Shown piece by piece: positions 18,001-27,084 of a stretch of 64,000 nucleotides of DNA. Position 1 is the first letter of the stretch. Every line of letters starts with the position of its first letter. This DNA comes from Deltaproteobacteria bacterium (GTDB lineage Bacteria > Desulfobacterota > Syntrophia > Syntrophales > UBA2210). The position numbers were made by a program, and so were the translations under genes. The notes below the pieces were generated by a model. It was not told where the DNA came from. It made no database searches and saw nothing but the letters and a program-made list of their open reading frames with translations. The stretch is from NCBI GenBank assembly GCA_016933965.1, contig JAFGTS010000055.1:1-64000 (forward strand). Reading direction: 5' to 3'.

Positions 18001-21000
18001 GGCCATGAACGCGTCTGACCGGAGCAATCCCTTCGATGTGAAGGGCATCGCAAAGCTCTTCGAGGAAGGATTCATGGAAATAATCGAACAGCTGCCGGCG
18101 GGCTCCGAGACCGAGACGACAAAGTACAATGCCATCAACGGGCTCTTCAACAGCATGGCGCAGAATGTCAGCTTCGGCCTCAGTTTCCAGGCCGGGATCG
18201 ACGGCGAGCTTGAGGAGGGTGGAGACATCGAAGCCGGTTTTGCCCTCGGTCCCTCGATCTCCGCGAACGGGGAGTTCGTCTTCAACACCCTCTATCCGGT
18301 CCTGTCAAAGGCATTGACGCTCAAAGGCGCGCCGCAGACCATAAAGGACCGTTTGATCGTCCTGGACCAGCCGGGGATATTCCCCGAGGTTTCCTTCACC
18401 CTTCCCCTGAGTGGAAGCATCGAGCTGGGATTCGATGAAGCGGTGCAGGTGAACCTGGGCGTGGGAGCCCAGATGAACTTCATCGAGGGAACGGTCACCC
18501 TCCAGGGAGACCCCTTCCGGACCGTGACGGCCGGCGGGATCTACGGAACGAAGAAACTGCGTACCTACCCGGTGGTGGCCATGACACAGTCACCGTCGAC
18601 GGCGGTACGGGGCCAGGCGGTAACCTTCTCCGTCAGCCAGAGCGAACTGAAGACGGGGACGACCATAGCCGATACCACATGGTATATCAACGGCCAGGAG
18701 ATCACCGGGAACGGGGCGGTAATAGAGAACAGTGAAACGATAGCCACTGTGACCGATACAACCTCTGCCACGGCGATAACCTTTACGCCGGGTAAGATCA
18801 TGGAATATCGTGTCCGATGTGATGTGACGGACAGTGACGGACGGAATGATTTCGACTATATCGTGTACGTTACGGCCAACCAGGTGCCGACACAACCCGT
18901 CCTTACCCTCCTCGACAACGCCCAACTGACACGGATCGACCGGATCCCCCTGAGCGCCACCGATCCCGACGGGGATCCGCTGACCTTCGAGGTCAAGATA
19001 TCCTGGGATGCGGGTTTCACCAATGTCCTCTACAGCTATACCTTTACGGGAACGGAGATCGCGCTTCCCTATTCGATCATCGACGGAAACTCTTATTACA
19101 TAAAAGTGCGGGCCTATGACGGAATGGATTACGGACCCTGGAGCGCCGTCAAGTATTTTTCGGTCATCCCCCTGCCTGTGGAGCTCATATCGCCTGTGAA
19201 CGGCCAGAACTTTATTTATGGGGCCCAGGATATCATCACCTTTGAGTGGGACAGCGATGCCGATTATTATGACTATCGATTTATGATTGCCGATAACACG
19301 TCGTTTGTGTCTCCCATAGTCGATGAATTCGCAGGAACCGCTCGTCTGTATGAGTTTTCCGGCACGGAGCTTGAAGGGACACCCCCTGGAGTGTATTACT
19401 GGCGTGTGGCAGGCTACAACCTGCAGGCCGAAGCCCTTGACTGGGGAGAAACCTGGAGCTTCACACTGGGCCCTCCGCCGACCGTGCTCTATGACCCGGC
19501 CCACAAAGCAAGTATTTCGCACACCCAGCCGGTCCACTTCGAGGTGGAAGACCCGGGCGATGTCGATTCTTTTGAATTCCAGTATTCCGTTACCCCCTCG
19601 TTCGGGTGGGGGAATGTGGGAAATGTAAGCACGTCGACCATCTGGGAGACGGGGCCACTTCCAGTAGGCACCTATTTCTGGCGCGCACGAACGCTGGCGA
19701 ACGGTATCCCAAGTGCCTGGACGGAGGCACGAATGTTCTGGGTCACGAACACGGCACCATCGAAGGTTACCCTCACCGGTCATCAGAAGGGCGGTTGCAT
19801 TGACGGGACGCTGAAACTGAACTTCACTTCTACGGACCCCGATGGGGACGCCATTACCTACCTGGTGTATCTCAGGGCCGGGGCTGATGATGGCGGCGGA
19901 CTGCCGACATATGACCTTTTGAAGTCCTACACTGTCACGCAGAATCAGATCACCTTCGATCTCACTGAGGGCGGCTATGATTTCTACGTCGACATCCAGG
20001 CCATGGATGCCCTCGGCGCACTCTCCCCCGGCTGGGACAAGAATCAGATGTTCCATGCGTATACGTATAACTGTCCGCCGGAACCGCCGAAGCCGCTCTC
20101 TCCCATCGACGGCTATGAGGTCATTCGTGACAACGTGACCCTTACCGCCCAGGTACCGACCGATCCCGACGGTGATCCCATCACCCAGTATATATTCCTG
20201 ATAAAGAAAGGGGCCACGGAAATACAGAAAACCTCAGCGATACCTCAAGTCTTGGTGACGGACCTTGAACAGGGTGAGTATACATGGAAGGTCCGGGCCG
20301 TCTCGGGTACCATCGTTGGAGTCGACATGCTGCAAAGCGGGTACGGTGAGGAACGCCGGTTTACTGTTCTCGACAATCAGGCCCCCGAGACGATCAATGA
20401 ATCGCCGGCCGACGGCAGCGTTTTTCCCGCCGTCAACTGGATCACCCTGACGGTGCAGGTGAACGATCCCGAGGAGGATGAGATCCTCTCCTGCACGTTC
20501 GAATTGGCCGACAGCAGCTCCGTGGTGGCTGATTACAAGGATATCCACAGTTCATCGGTCGAGGTCGGCATGCAGCTTCCCCCTGAGATCTATTATTGGC
20601 GGGCCTTTGCCGCCGACGCGGGAGGCCCCGGCGAATTCGGCCCTGCCACCTGTTTCAGCGTCATAGACGGTGTTATCCCGCCGAACATTGCGGGCGCAGA
20701 GGTGGGGAATGAGATTGAATTTCTCCGTGTCGACGGCGTGGTGGCCCTGACCTTCAAGGCGCATACCTATACAACGAACTGCCTCGGTGAATTTACGGGG
20801 ACCCTTGAGTATGAGATCCGCGACGATGAAAGCGTGCTTGCCGTTCCCATCGGCAACTTCGAAAACGGTGTCCCCTTCGGCCTTGAACTTCCGGTGGGCG
20901 ATTATTTCTGGAAGGCGCGCCATGTAGTGGCCGGGATGGCCAGCGCCTGGAGCGAGCCGCTGGTGATCACCGTTCAGGAAGCGAACGAACGACCCCTGGC

Positions 21001-22801
21001 GGAAAATCTCACGCCCGTGGCGGGGGCCATATTCAACACCGATGATGATATCCTTCTGACAATGAACGCGACGGACCCCGATGAAGACCCCATCCAGTCC
21101 CACGATTTTCAGTACGATCCAGACCCGGAATTTTCCGAGCCCGTCGAGTTTACCGACCTGCCGGTGGATAGCGTCGGAACCGGGACCCTCACGCCGGGTA
21201 TCTATTACTGGCGGTGCCGGGCGGCCGATGAGATCGGCGAAGGTGACTGGAGCGAGCCGACCTGCTTCACGGTCATCGATACCGTTGCCGTACCGGATAT
21301 AGAAGAAGCCGGAAATCCAACGAGTTACCGCCAGGCCGCCGGGGAATTGGAGATCACCTTCCATGCCGTGACCGACCTGCGCGACTGTCTGGAAAATCCC
21401 GTTGCCGGTGTTCTTCACTATAAAATTTCCTATTCCGCGGGCGACGACATTGTGGGGACCTTTGAAAACGGTGTGCCCTTTTCCCTGGAACTCGCCCCCG
21501 GGGATTATGTCTGGCGGGCCCAGCACGAGGTTGCCGGCATCCTGAGCGGGTGGACAGAGCCCTTCGCCTTTGAGGTGCTCGAAGAGAACGGGCTTCCCCT
21601 GTCCGAGAATGTGACACCCGAAGCCGGAGCCGTATTCCCCATCGAGAATGTTATTACCCTGACGCTGGGTGTGACTGATCCCGATGAAGACCCCATTCTT
21701 ATGTATGATTTCGAGTACGATACGAGCGCGGGCTTTGACGATGATCCCCAGCAGGTGATCGGTGCCGTAACAGGCTCGGTAGACATCGTACCCCCTGTTC
21801 TTCCCGCCGATACCTACTACTGGCACGGCCGGGCGGCCGATGCCGAGGGATACGGCGACTGGAGCCAGCCCACCTGCTTCAGTGTCGTCGCGAACGTGGC
21901 GACGCCGAACATCACCGACGCGGGGAACGCGACGGAGTTCGAGGAAGATGACGGCGAGGTGGATCTTACCTTCAATGCCATTACCTATACCACGAACTGC
22001 CTTGAACAGCATGTCGGTGAACTTCGCTACCAGATAGCCTGGGATGATGAATTCGAAGAAATCGACGCCGAGGGAGTGTTCGTCAACGGCGTGGCCTTTA
22101 CCCTTGAGATGAATCCGGGTTCCTATTACTGGCGGGCGGCCCACGTGGTCGAGGGGGTGTGGAGCGAGTGGAGCGCGGCGGAGACCTTTACTGTCACCGA
22201 GCCGGTGCAGGCCCTCTTCAGTGAGGACTTCGAATCCGGCCTGGGTGACTGGAGCCTGGTCCAGAGCGGTGCGGGGATATTCGTCCTTGAGACGATCGTT
22301 GACGGTGACAGCACTGTGTTCCATTACCGTCGGTCCAATTCGAACGGCGGCGGAGGTGAGGGCGGCATCCAGCAGTCCCTGGATGCAATCGGCATTACCG
22401 GTTATTCGGCAGTGTATCTCGAATTCGATGTCAAGCTCATCAGCCACAGCCTGACGAACAGCGGTTCATGGACCTTCAATAACGGTGGTACCGGGGAATT
22501 CCCCGCCGATGTGCTGCTCTATTTCACGGATACGAACGAGGACGATTATATCTGGAATCACGGATTCATGCTGAACGTCGATTCCTACGGGAGACAGAAC
22601 TACACAGTGCTGACGGCAGGGCAGTGGTACCATTACACCTCGCCCAACCTGATCGGGGAGCAGACGACACAGACGCCGGGGGGGAGTGTTACGCCGATAC
22701 CGAGCGGAACGATTGGAATTTTAAATACCCTGAGGCTTCGGGGCCATGGCTGGGACTTCGAGGGAGAGTTCGACAACGTAACGATAACCTTCGTTCCCTG
22801 A
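15014..22801 (+). CDS. Giant multi-module lipoprotein (PKD and FN3/Ig-like repeats)
   Basis: 2,595 residues. A type II signal peptide ends in the lipobox IVGC with Cys27. About residues 45-150 resemble a bacterial Ig-like (Big_5) domain, and 170-255 a PKD domain (YNAPGIYRVTLNVEDIYG). Residues 256-1185 are a large region I do not recognise, with many Gly-rich amphipathic beta segments. From about 1186 to 2398 there are some twelve modules of about 100 residues, many with ATDPDGDP-type loops; the last six form three tandem pairs of about 200 residues (1791, 1992, 2193 onward), each with TDPDEDPI-like and YYWRxRAAD-like motifs. About 2399-2595 look like a jelly-roll carbohydrate-binding-type domain starting FSEDFESGLGDW. 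It is probably anchored in the outer membrane, acting in adhesion or matrix binding. GGAGGGTGG precedes the ATG. Confidence 0.88.
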   Translation: MKIAWVKRLKSILFLCISISLFIIVGCAGSGDDNASAKEEKDLFYLSVSTDELTERYRDCSIGTAVTVSFNKALALEPAGTGTKSLAADDDMSAVEGAGLMKVFKGEQLEEITGTLYLSGDGRELTFVPDELLAPGAAYTVLVSSVIRSIDDDCLGEDYCFQLATNDTTTVVDILADPAVILQGEQVTFAVDSTVPYRSVLWTFNSGDADSVTSYGTGPLYTYNAPGIYRVTLNVEDIYGREFTAGKDIRVFKNIAAAMTEKGGFLDVQMVDPSALDEGTLSSLVDTYSEDVLAAVTADVYTSGGKGKATRAEPSRVETLAEIIPGRPLTSLAIRPERIASFGADYIKTLIREGRFLGIVSFKGFPTILSYYPLNDYYVLEMFVNEGNINVQYRDDIYDIDITSTEMSPTPWLHQMSIPICQEVLDNLQRYLPKMIRRPLDVFYTRNGFFRLDTIEEARETKSVTGGYARKWNIGGSFSLGPVTFSASVGSGGVSADVDVDDSLTDLYNLLTGDLIDLLTGLKDFVLKIVDMNPFQYLEDVKDGCEDIKTEFVSLHSTFSSAGGIVTGATDPAALIGDVRDLLYTSAGASVKSVAEEAINVLNCTGGAFELISEPLLAVGDAGTFLAGFVPSLSTDSYIVFHVGTDELSLKVKAGSVQQTLSLDTLNTLLEYADTVLDELGADFPLSDVVSKMGIIDAALGSGVAGEVGFYYTGSRQELKFQFSVLTGSTELFRLRVMLSPTSSGLDIKVTNPLQTDTYVLLEYQPFSLPSGTDDTVAMMFDILALASSPFPDITLTMQTKYRDIIMQITSRLRPDYGFTAYINLGVELDYYIGIGGKGEVGVQIYVGVDGSAISGEVVKNAAKSAFTAGRDSFSQFFSTVSGDGGSYNRMNFPDEDQFIDFLYTFMGDLRTQLVANGVAESLLGAVTVGISPSAEIGIGLGAGGTGTGGGAVNLSLGTAFDMNANLLFFRDTLLAYYRNKDVNTFLMTPLMESMEAMNASDRSNPFDVKGIAKLFEEGFMEIIEQLPAGSETETTKYNAINGLFNSMAQNVSFGLSFQAGIDGELEEGGDIEAGFALGPSISANGEFVFNTLYPVLSKALTLKGAPQTIKDRLIVLDQPGIFPEVSFTLPLSGSIELGFDEAVQVNLGVGAQMNFIEGTVTLQGDPFRTVTAGGIYGTKKLRTYPVVAMTQSPSTAVRGQAVTFSVSQSELKTGTTIADTTWYINGQEITGNGAVIENSETIATVTDTTSATAITFTPGKIMEYRVRCDVTDSDGRNDFDYIVYVTANQVPTQPVLTLLDNAQLTRIDRIPLSATDPDGDPLTFEVKISWDAGFTNVLYSYTFTGTEIALPYSIIDGNSYYIKVRAYDGMDYGPWSAVKYFSVIPLPVELISPVNGQNFIYGAQDIITFEWDSDADYYDYRFMIADNTSFVSPIVDEFAGTARLYEFSGTELEGTPPGVYYWRVAGYNLQAEALDWGETWSFTLGPPPTVLYDPAHKASISHTQPVHFEVEDPGDVDSFEFQYSVTPSFGWGNVGNVSTSTIWETGPLPVGTYFWRARTLANGIPSAWTEARMFWVTNTAPSKVTLTGHQKGGCIDGTLKLNFTSTDPDGDAITYLVYLRAGADDGGGLPTYDLLKSYTVTQNQITFDLTEGGYDFYVDIQAMDALGALSPGWDKNQMFHAYTYNCPPEPPKPLSPIDGYEVIRDNVTLTAQVPTDPDGDPITQYIFLIKKGATEIQKTSAIPQVLVTDLEQGEYTWKVRAVSGTIVGVDMLQSGYGEERRFTVLDNQAPETINESPADGSVFPAVNWITLTVQVNDPEEDEILSCTFELADSSSVVADYKDIHSSSVEVGMQLPPEIYYWRAFAADAGGPGEFGPATCFSVIDGVIPPNIAGAEVGNEIEFLRVDGVVALTFKAHTYTTNCLGEFTGTLEYEIRDDESVLAVPIGNFENGVPFGLELPVGDYFWKARHVVAGMASAWSEPLVITVQEANERPLAENLTPVAGAIFNTDDDILLTMNATDPDEDPIQSHDFQYDPDPEFSEPVEFTDLPVDSVGTGTLTPGIYYWRCRAADEIGEGDWSEPTCFTVIDTVAVPDIEEAGNPTSYRQAAGELEITFHAVTDLRDCLENPVAGVLHYKISYSAGDDIVGTFENGVPFSLELAPGDYVWRAQHEVAGILSGWTEPFAFEVLEENGLPLSENVTPEAGAVFPIENVITLTLGVTDPDEDPILMYDFEYDTSAGFDDDPQQVIGAVTGSVDIVPPVLPADTYYWHGRAADAEGYGDWSQPTCFSVVANVATPNITDAGNATEFEEDDGEVDLTFNAITYTTNCLEQHVGELRYQIAWDDEFEEIDAEGVFVNGVAFTLEMNPGSYYWRAAHVVEGVWSEWSAAETFTVTEPVQALFSEDFESGLGDWSLVQSGAGIFVLETIVDGDSTVFHYRRSNSNGGGGEGGIQQSLDAIGITGYSAVYLEFDVKLISHSLTNSGSWTFNNGGTGEFPADVLLYFTDTNEDDYIWNHGFMLNVDSYGRQNYTVLTAGQWYHYTSPNLIGEQTTQTPGGSVTPIPSGTIGILNTLRLRGHGWDFEGEFDNVTITFVP

Positions 22802-22838
22802 TTGAGCTCGCGGCGGATCGTTCGCGGTACGGTGCAGC

Positions 22839-24110
22839 TTACCGGATGGAGAAGCCGAGGAACGATACGGTGTCGTCGAAGGAATTCGCCACGTAGACCT
22901 GGGTCCCGTCGTTGCTGACGGCCACGCCGAAGGGGCCGTCGCCGAGGGGGATCTCGTCGATGATGGTGTTATCCTCCACGTCGATGACGGTAAGTTGGTC
23001 GGCCTTGAAATTGGTCACGTACACGTAGTTCCCGTCGGGGGTCACGGCGATGTCGTAAGGCCCGGCGGCGACGGGGATGGTCGTTATGATGCTGTTGTCC
23101 GCCGTGTCGATGACCGTCACCGTGTCGCTTTCAAAGTTCGTCACATAGACGGTACTGCCGTCGGGTGTTATGACGATGTTGAAAGGGTCCGTACCGGCGG
23201 GTACCGTTTCGATCACTTCGTTCGTGGCCAGGCGCAGGACGGAGACCGTACCATCGTGGGAATTTGCCACGTACACGTAGGTCCGTTCATCGGGCATGGC
23301 GGCGAGGCCGTGGGGCCACTGTCCGACCGGTATCGTTCCCGCTACCAGGTTCGTCGCCGTTGATATCACCGACACCGTGTTGTCATCGGAGTTGGTCACG
23401 CAGACGTACCTGCCGTCGTAGGTGATGGAGACATCATAGGGACCGTTGCCCAGGGCGATCGTGTCGATCACCGTGTTCGATATTGGATTGATCACAGAGA
23501 GCGTTTTGTCATAGACGTTCGCCACGTACAGACGGGTGCCGTTCGGTTTTACCGCGATGCCATAAGGGGTGTTCCCTACGTCTATGACGTCCTTGATCCA
23601 GATGCGGGGAAGCCCGATCACCGTGACGATATTCTCGTCGTCGGCGTTGGTCAGATAGAGCGTGGAATCATCGGGAAGCACCGCCGGGAAGAGGGCCCCC
23701 ACGTAAATGGTTTTCACCACCTCATCGGGGTACCGCGTCCGCACCCTCACCCGGGTCGAGCGGGCTTTCCAGTCGCCCCGGTCATCGGTCGCTGTAAAGG
23801 TGATGATGTGGTGCCCCACTGAAAGACCGTCGGTGACGAACTCTTCCCCCGTTCCGAGTGTTCCGTCGATAGAGGAAGCCCATTCCAGCGAATCGCCCGT
23901 CAGCGGTTCACCTTTTGACGTTGCCGTTCCCGAAAAGGTGACGGCGTTTCCTTCCACATATTTTTCATTATAGGCAGGGCCGGTGATGGTGACCTTGAGC
24001 TGCTGCCTGCTGCTGTCACTGTCGCAGGCGACGATCATCGATGCAATGAAGGCGAGAAGAAAAACGCAATAGAAACAATACGGGATTGACCGGAAGGAAC
24101 TTCTTTTCAT
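22839..24110 (-). CDS. YVTN seven-bladed beta-propeller lipoprotein with Ig-like domain
   Basis: 423 residues. The signal peptide ends in a lipobox IVAC. An Ig/PKD-like domain (about residues 35-125) precedes seven repeats of about 42 residues, each built on VYVTN...TVTVIDT...I...IPVG...P.GIAVTPDG, the YVTN/NHL-type propeller found in surface-layer and surface lipoproteins. Start ATG at 24110 with GGAGGGGG upstream; an in-frame extension to 24200 lacks signals. It converges with the giant lipoprotein with only 37 bases between the stops. The two may form a surface complex, but that is only positional inference. Confidence 0.93.
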   Translation of the reverse strand: MKRSSFRSIPYCFYCVFLLAFIASMIVACDSDSSRQQLKVTITGPAYNEKYVEGNAVTFSGTATSKGEPLTGDSLEWASSIDGTLGTGEEFVTDGLSVGHHIITFTATDDRGDWKARSTRVRVRTRYPDEVVKTIYVGALFPAVLPDDSTLYLTNADDENIVTVIGLPRIWIKDVIDVGNTPYGIAVKPNGTRLYVANVYDKTLSVINPISNTVIDTIALGNGPYDVSITYDGRYVCVTNSDDNTVSVISTATNLVAGTIPVGQWPHGLAAMPDERTYVYVANSHDGTVSVLRLATNEVIETVPAGTDPFNIVITPDGSTVYVTNFESDTVTVIDTADNSIITTIPVAAGPYDIAVTPDGNYVYVTNFKADQLTVIDVEDNTIIDEIPLGDGPFGVAVSNDGTQVYVANSFDDTVSFLGFSIR

Positions 24111-24213
24111 CGTTTTCCCCCTCCTTCGATGAACGGTATATCGGATAACGAAACAAAATGAATGATACGAAAGATAAACAAATTCCCCGCTCATTTGCAA
24201 TGTTTTTTATGGA

Positions 24214-24635
24214 GCACTCAGGGATCGTGAATCGGTATTCGGAATTGATGATTCGGGAAACGTGATTTAAAATTCGGGATTCGGGTTTTCCATCATTGCG
24301 AACCCAACGAAGGTGGGTGTGGCAATCTCATGGGTTCGGTTGTACTTTAAGATTGCTTCGCTTCGCTCGCAATGACAAATAAGGTCAGTGGTTCGCAATG
24401 ACAAATAAGGTCGGTGGTTTGCCGATTCATTGGTGGCATTCGGGATGACGGATTACGGGGTACGGATTATGGATTACGGGGTACGGATTATAGATTACGG
24501 GGTACGGATTATAGACATAATGGATTATCGGATTACGGATTACGGATCAGGGTAATAAACGCTCACTTTGTCGTTTTTTGTAAATAATCCACTGTGTCAC
24601 TTTGTCGCTTTGCCCCTTTGTCACTCTGCCCCTTT
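24214..24635. repeat. Spacer stacked with five repeat families
   Basis: This 679-base divergent spacer has no gene. In order: CACTCAGG and ATTCGGG units (24214-24290); a full TCATTGCGAG element in reverse orientation (24294-24377); a 26-bp tandem duplication (24369-24420); a GGATTAC array (24450-24547) that includes a 21-bp unit repeated three times (24451-24513); and an octamer run of the CTTTGTCA/CTTTGTCG/CTTTGCCC type (24562-24635). The rest up to 24789 shows only the ribosome site of the next gene. Confidence 0.85.
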
Positions 24636-24789
24636 TTAAAAATTGTATCCCCCTGTATTTCATGATATGGGAAACAAGGCCTGTCGGCATTTCCGAACGG
24701 CGAAGCGAATACTGTCCCATTGAGTGCCGGAAGAGGGGGAAGTTCCGGTTGGAAATGACGTCATACTGCATGCAATAGAGGAGGGAACG

Positions 24790-25722
24790 ATGAAACATTC
24801 AAAGAGGATCATACCGGTCATTCTTGCACTGGCCGCCTGTCTTCTCCTGTCATCATGCGGTGTTTTCATGGAAACCATTCCCGCCGGCCGGATACTTTCT
24901 CCCGAGCCGGGTGACCACTTTACAACAATCGACGGCGTCCGTTACCATTACCGGGAATACCCCGGACAGGGAACGGACATTCTCCTGATCCACGGCTTCG
25001 GGTCTTCCACCTACACCTGGGAAGAGGTGGCGCCGATCCTGTCCGACGCGGGATACCACGTATGGGCCCTCGACATGAAGGGATTCGGCTGGTCCGACAA
25101 GCCCCGGGGGGACGACTACGATCCGGTCACGCTGGCAAGGGAAGTGAATGCCTGGGTGGAGGTGATGGGTATCGAACGGCCCGTCATCGTGGGTAATTCA
25201 CTGGGTGGCGCGGTCGGTATCATCCTGGCCGTCGATCATCCTGAGAACGTTGGCAGACTCGTCCTGATCGACGCGGCAGGCTACCACCAGAAAGCGCCGC
25301 TCATCATCAGGATCATGAACAGCGGTCCCGGCGCATTCGTTATGAAATGGACCTTCGGCAGGTGGCTCATCAAGGGGAACCTTACCATGGTGTTCTTTAA
25401 CAGGGATCTGGTGACGGACGAGAGGATCGATGCCTACTACGACCGGCTGCGAACTGTCGGGGCCAGGGACGCGCAGACGGCCGTCGCCAGGGCGATCCTG
25501 CAGAACGAGGCTGAGCCTTACCTTGAAAAGCTGTCCCTCATCACGGCGCCCACCCTGATTATCTGGGGCGCGGAGGACCAATGGATACCGGTTGAGTACG
25601 GGCATCGTTTTCAGAAGGACATCCCGGGAACGGTCCTGACGGTCATTCCCGAATGCGGGCATATCCCCCAGGAAGAATGCCCGGAAACCACCGCCCGGCT
25701 TATCCGGGAATTCGTGAAATAA
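24790..25722 (+). CDS. Alpha/beta-hydrolase lipoprotein
   Basis: 310 residues. A lipoprotein signal ends LLLSSC with Cys23. The alpha/beta-hydrolase core follows: oxyanion HGFG at 68-71, nucleophile Ser137 in GNSLGG, Asp263 in GAEDQW and His291 in ECGHIPQ. It is thus an outer- or inner-membrane-anchored esterase or lipase-like enzyme. ATG at 24790 with GAGGAGGGAA upstream; the frame extends to 24724 without a signal. It lies 33 bases before the first dehydratase-type gene and may share its transcript. Confidence 0.92.
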   Translation: MKHSKRIIPVILALAACLLLSSCGVFMETIPAGRILSPEPGDHFTTIDGVRYHYREYPGQGTDILLIHGFGSSTYTWEEVAPILSDAGYHVWALDMKGFGWSDKPRGDDYDPVTLAREVNAWVEVMGIERPVIVGNSLGGAVGIILAVDHPENVGRLVLIDAAGYHQKAPLIIRIMNSGPGAFVMKWTFGRWLIKGNLTMVFFNRDLVTDERIDAYYDRLRTVGARDAQTAVARAILQNEAEPYLEKLSLITAPTLIIWGAEDQWIPVEYGHRFQKDIPGTVLTVIPECGHIPQEECPETTARLIREFVK

Positions 25723-25755
25723 CAGCGGCTTACATGCCGGGGAAAGGAAGAATAC

Positions 25756-26874
25756 ATGGAATCTCTGCGGGACTTCTACCGGGTCACCGGTGATCCTTAC
25801 GGCTACGCCAGGGAACTGAAATCGACGGGAAAACACCTTATCGGCTACTTCTGTTCCTATACGCCCGAGGAGATCATCCATGCGGCAGGTGCCCACCCCC
25901 TGCGGCTTTTCGGGACCACGGAAGAGATCTCGAGGGCTGATGCCCACCTGCAGTCCTATTCCTGCTCGCTGGTCCGCAGCGCCCTTGAAGACGCCCTTTC
26001 GGGAAACCTTGATTTCCTCGACGGGACCGTCTTTCCTCACACCTGTGATTCCATCCAGCGGCTTTCCGATATCTGGCGGCTCAACACGGGATTTTCCTTT
26101 TTTGCTGATGTGGTGTTCCCCGTGAAATTGAATGGTGAGGGCTCCCGCCGGTATATGGTGGCCGTTCTGGAGCGGTTCCGCGCCGACCTTGGGAGAGGAC
26201 TGGGAATGGATATCTCCGACTCCGCCCTGAGGGCGTCCTGTAAGCTTTTCAACGACATCAGGCATGCGCTGAAAACGCTCTATGAATTGCGTTCTCGAAA
26301 CCCGGCGGCCATCTCCGGGCGGGACATGGACACCGTTGTCAGGGCCTCCATGATCATGGAACGGCAGGAGTTCCTTGAAAGAATTACGGCGCTTCTTGAG
26401 GAATTGAAGATGGCCGGGGAACCGGCTTCACGGGACGGCAGAAAACGCCTTATCCTCGCGGGAAGCATCTGCAACCATCCCGATATCTTCAAGGTTATTG
26501 AAGAATCGGGCGGTGTCGTCGTCTGGGACGACCTCTGCACGGGTACCCGTTCCTTCGAAGGGATCATTGATGATGGACCGGACCCGGTCGTGTCATTGGC
26601 CGACCGGTATGCCACGCGTCTCGTCTGTCCGGCCAAGCATATTTCGAACACCGCCCGCGGTGACGCGCTGGTGAAGATGGTAAGAGAACATCAGGCAGGG
26701 GGAGTCGTGTTCCTGCTGATCAAATTCTGCGATCCCCATGCCTTTGACTATCCCTATCTGAAGGAATTTCTGGAACGGGAGCGGGTCCCCGCCATGCTGC
26801 TGGAGATAGAGGACCGGCTTCCCTCGGAGGGGCAGCTCCGGACGCGCTTTGAGACGTTTGTGGAGACGATATGA
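25756..26874 (+). CDS. 2-hydroxyacyl-CoA dehydratase-family subunit, small type (pair 1)
   Basis: 372 residues of the HgdB/BcrB-C/FldBC superfamily. The N-terminal motif GYFCSYTPEEIIHAAG with Cys33, Cys70 (YSCSLV), Cys97 (HTCDS) and the later DDLCTGTR and KFCDPHAFDYP cysteines are the conserved set from which the [4Fe-4S] ligands come. Such subunits, activated by an ATP-driven electron from an HgdC-type protein, remove water from 2-hydroxyacyl-CoA or reduce aromatic CoA esters through ketyl radicals. GGAAAGGAAG precedes the ATG. Its partner is the 411-residue protein at 27085. A composite repeat lies between them. Confidence 0.9.
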   Translation: MESLRDFYRVTGDPYGYARELKSTGKHLIGYFCSYTPEEIIHAAGAHPLRLFGTTEEISRADAHLQSYSCSLVRSALEDALSGNLDFLDGTVFPHTCDSIQRLSDIWRLNTGFSFFADVVFPVKLNGEGSRRYMVAVLERFRADLGRGLGMDISDSALRASCKLFNDIRHALKTLYELRSRNPAAISGRDMDTVVRASMIMERQEFLERITALLEELKMAGEPASRDGRKRLILAGSICNHPDIFKVIEESGGVVVWDDLCTGTRSFEGIIDDGPDPVVSLADRYATRLVCPAKHISNTARGDALVKMVREHQAGGVVFLLIKFCDPHAFDYPYLKEFLERERVPAMLLEIEDRLPSEGQLRTRFETFVETI

Positions 26875-26880
26875 CTATCA

Positions 26881-27060
26881 GTGCCTGAGTGCCTGAGTGC
26901 CTGAGTGCAACAGAAGTCCCCCTTTGTAAAAGGGGGATTGAGGGGGATTTTCAAGTATATAAATCCCTCCCGGCCTCCCTTTACGAAAGGGAGGTGAAAA
27001 ACCCAAGGGTTGTTTGTTAATAATTACGACGGTTCGCACTCAGGAACTCAGGTACTCAGC
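26881..27060. repeat. Composite repeat with double-hairpin element C, inside the dehydratase cluster
   Basis: Three and a half perfect GTGCCTGA octamers (26881-26908) begin six bases after the stop codon. They are followed by the 86-bp double-hairpin element (26917-27002) and by CACTCAGG-type octamers in inverse orientation (27037-27060). It separates the two subunits of what is presumably one enzyme. Confidence 0.85.
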
Positions 27061-27084
27061 CACTTTGAAGAAAAGGAGCCATTC

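Noticed and set aside
20552-22447. Long minus-strand open frames (631, 488 and 440 codons) within 15.3-22.5 kb
   Set aside because: They lie opposite the repetitive giant lipoprotein gene, which has a signal peptide, ribosome site and clear domains. The minus frames read as low-complexity Arg/Gly/His-rich sequence with no family pattern.
24450-24635. Possible CRISPR array
   Set aside because: The repeat units are 7-8 or 21 bases and contiguous, without unique spacers of 30-40 bases, and no cas genes are near.
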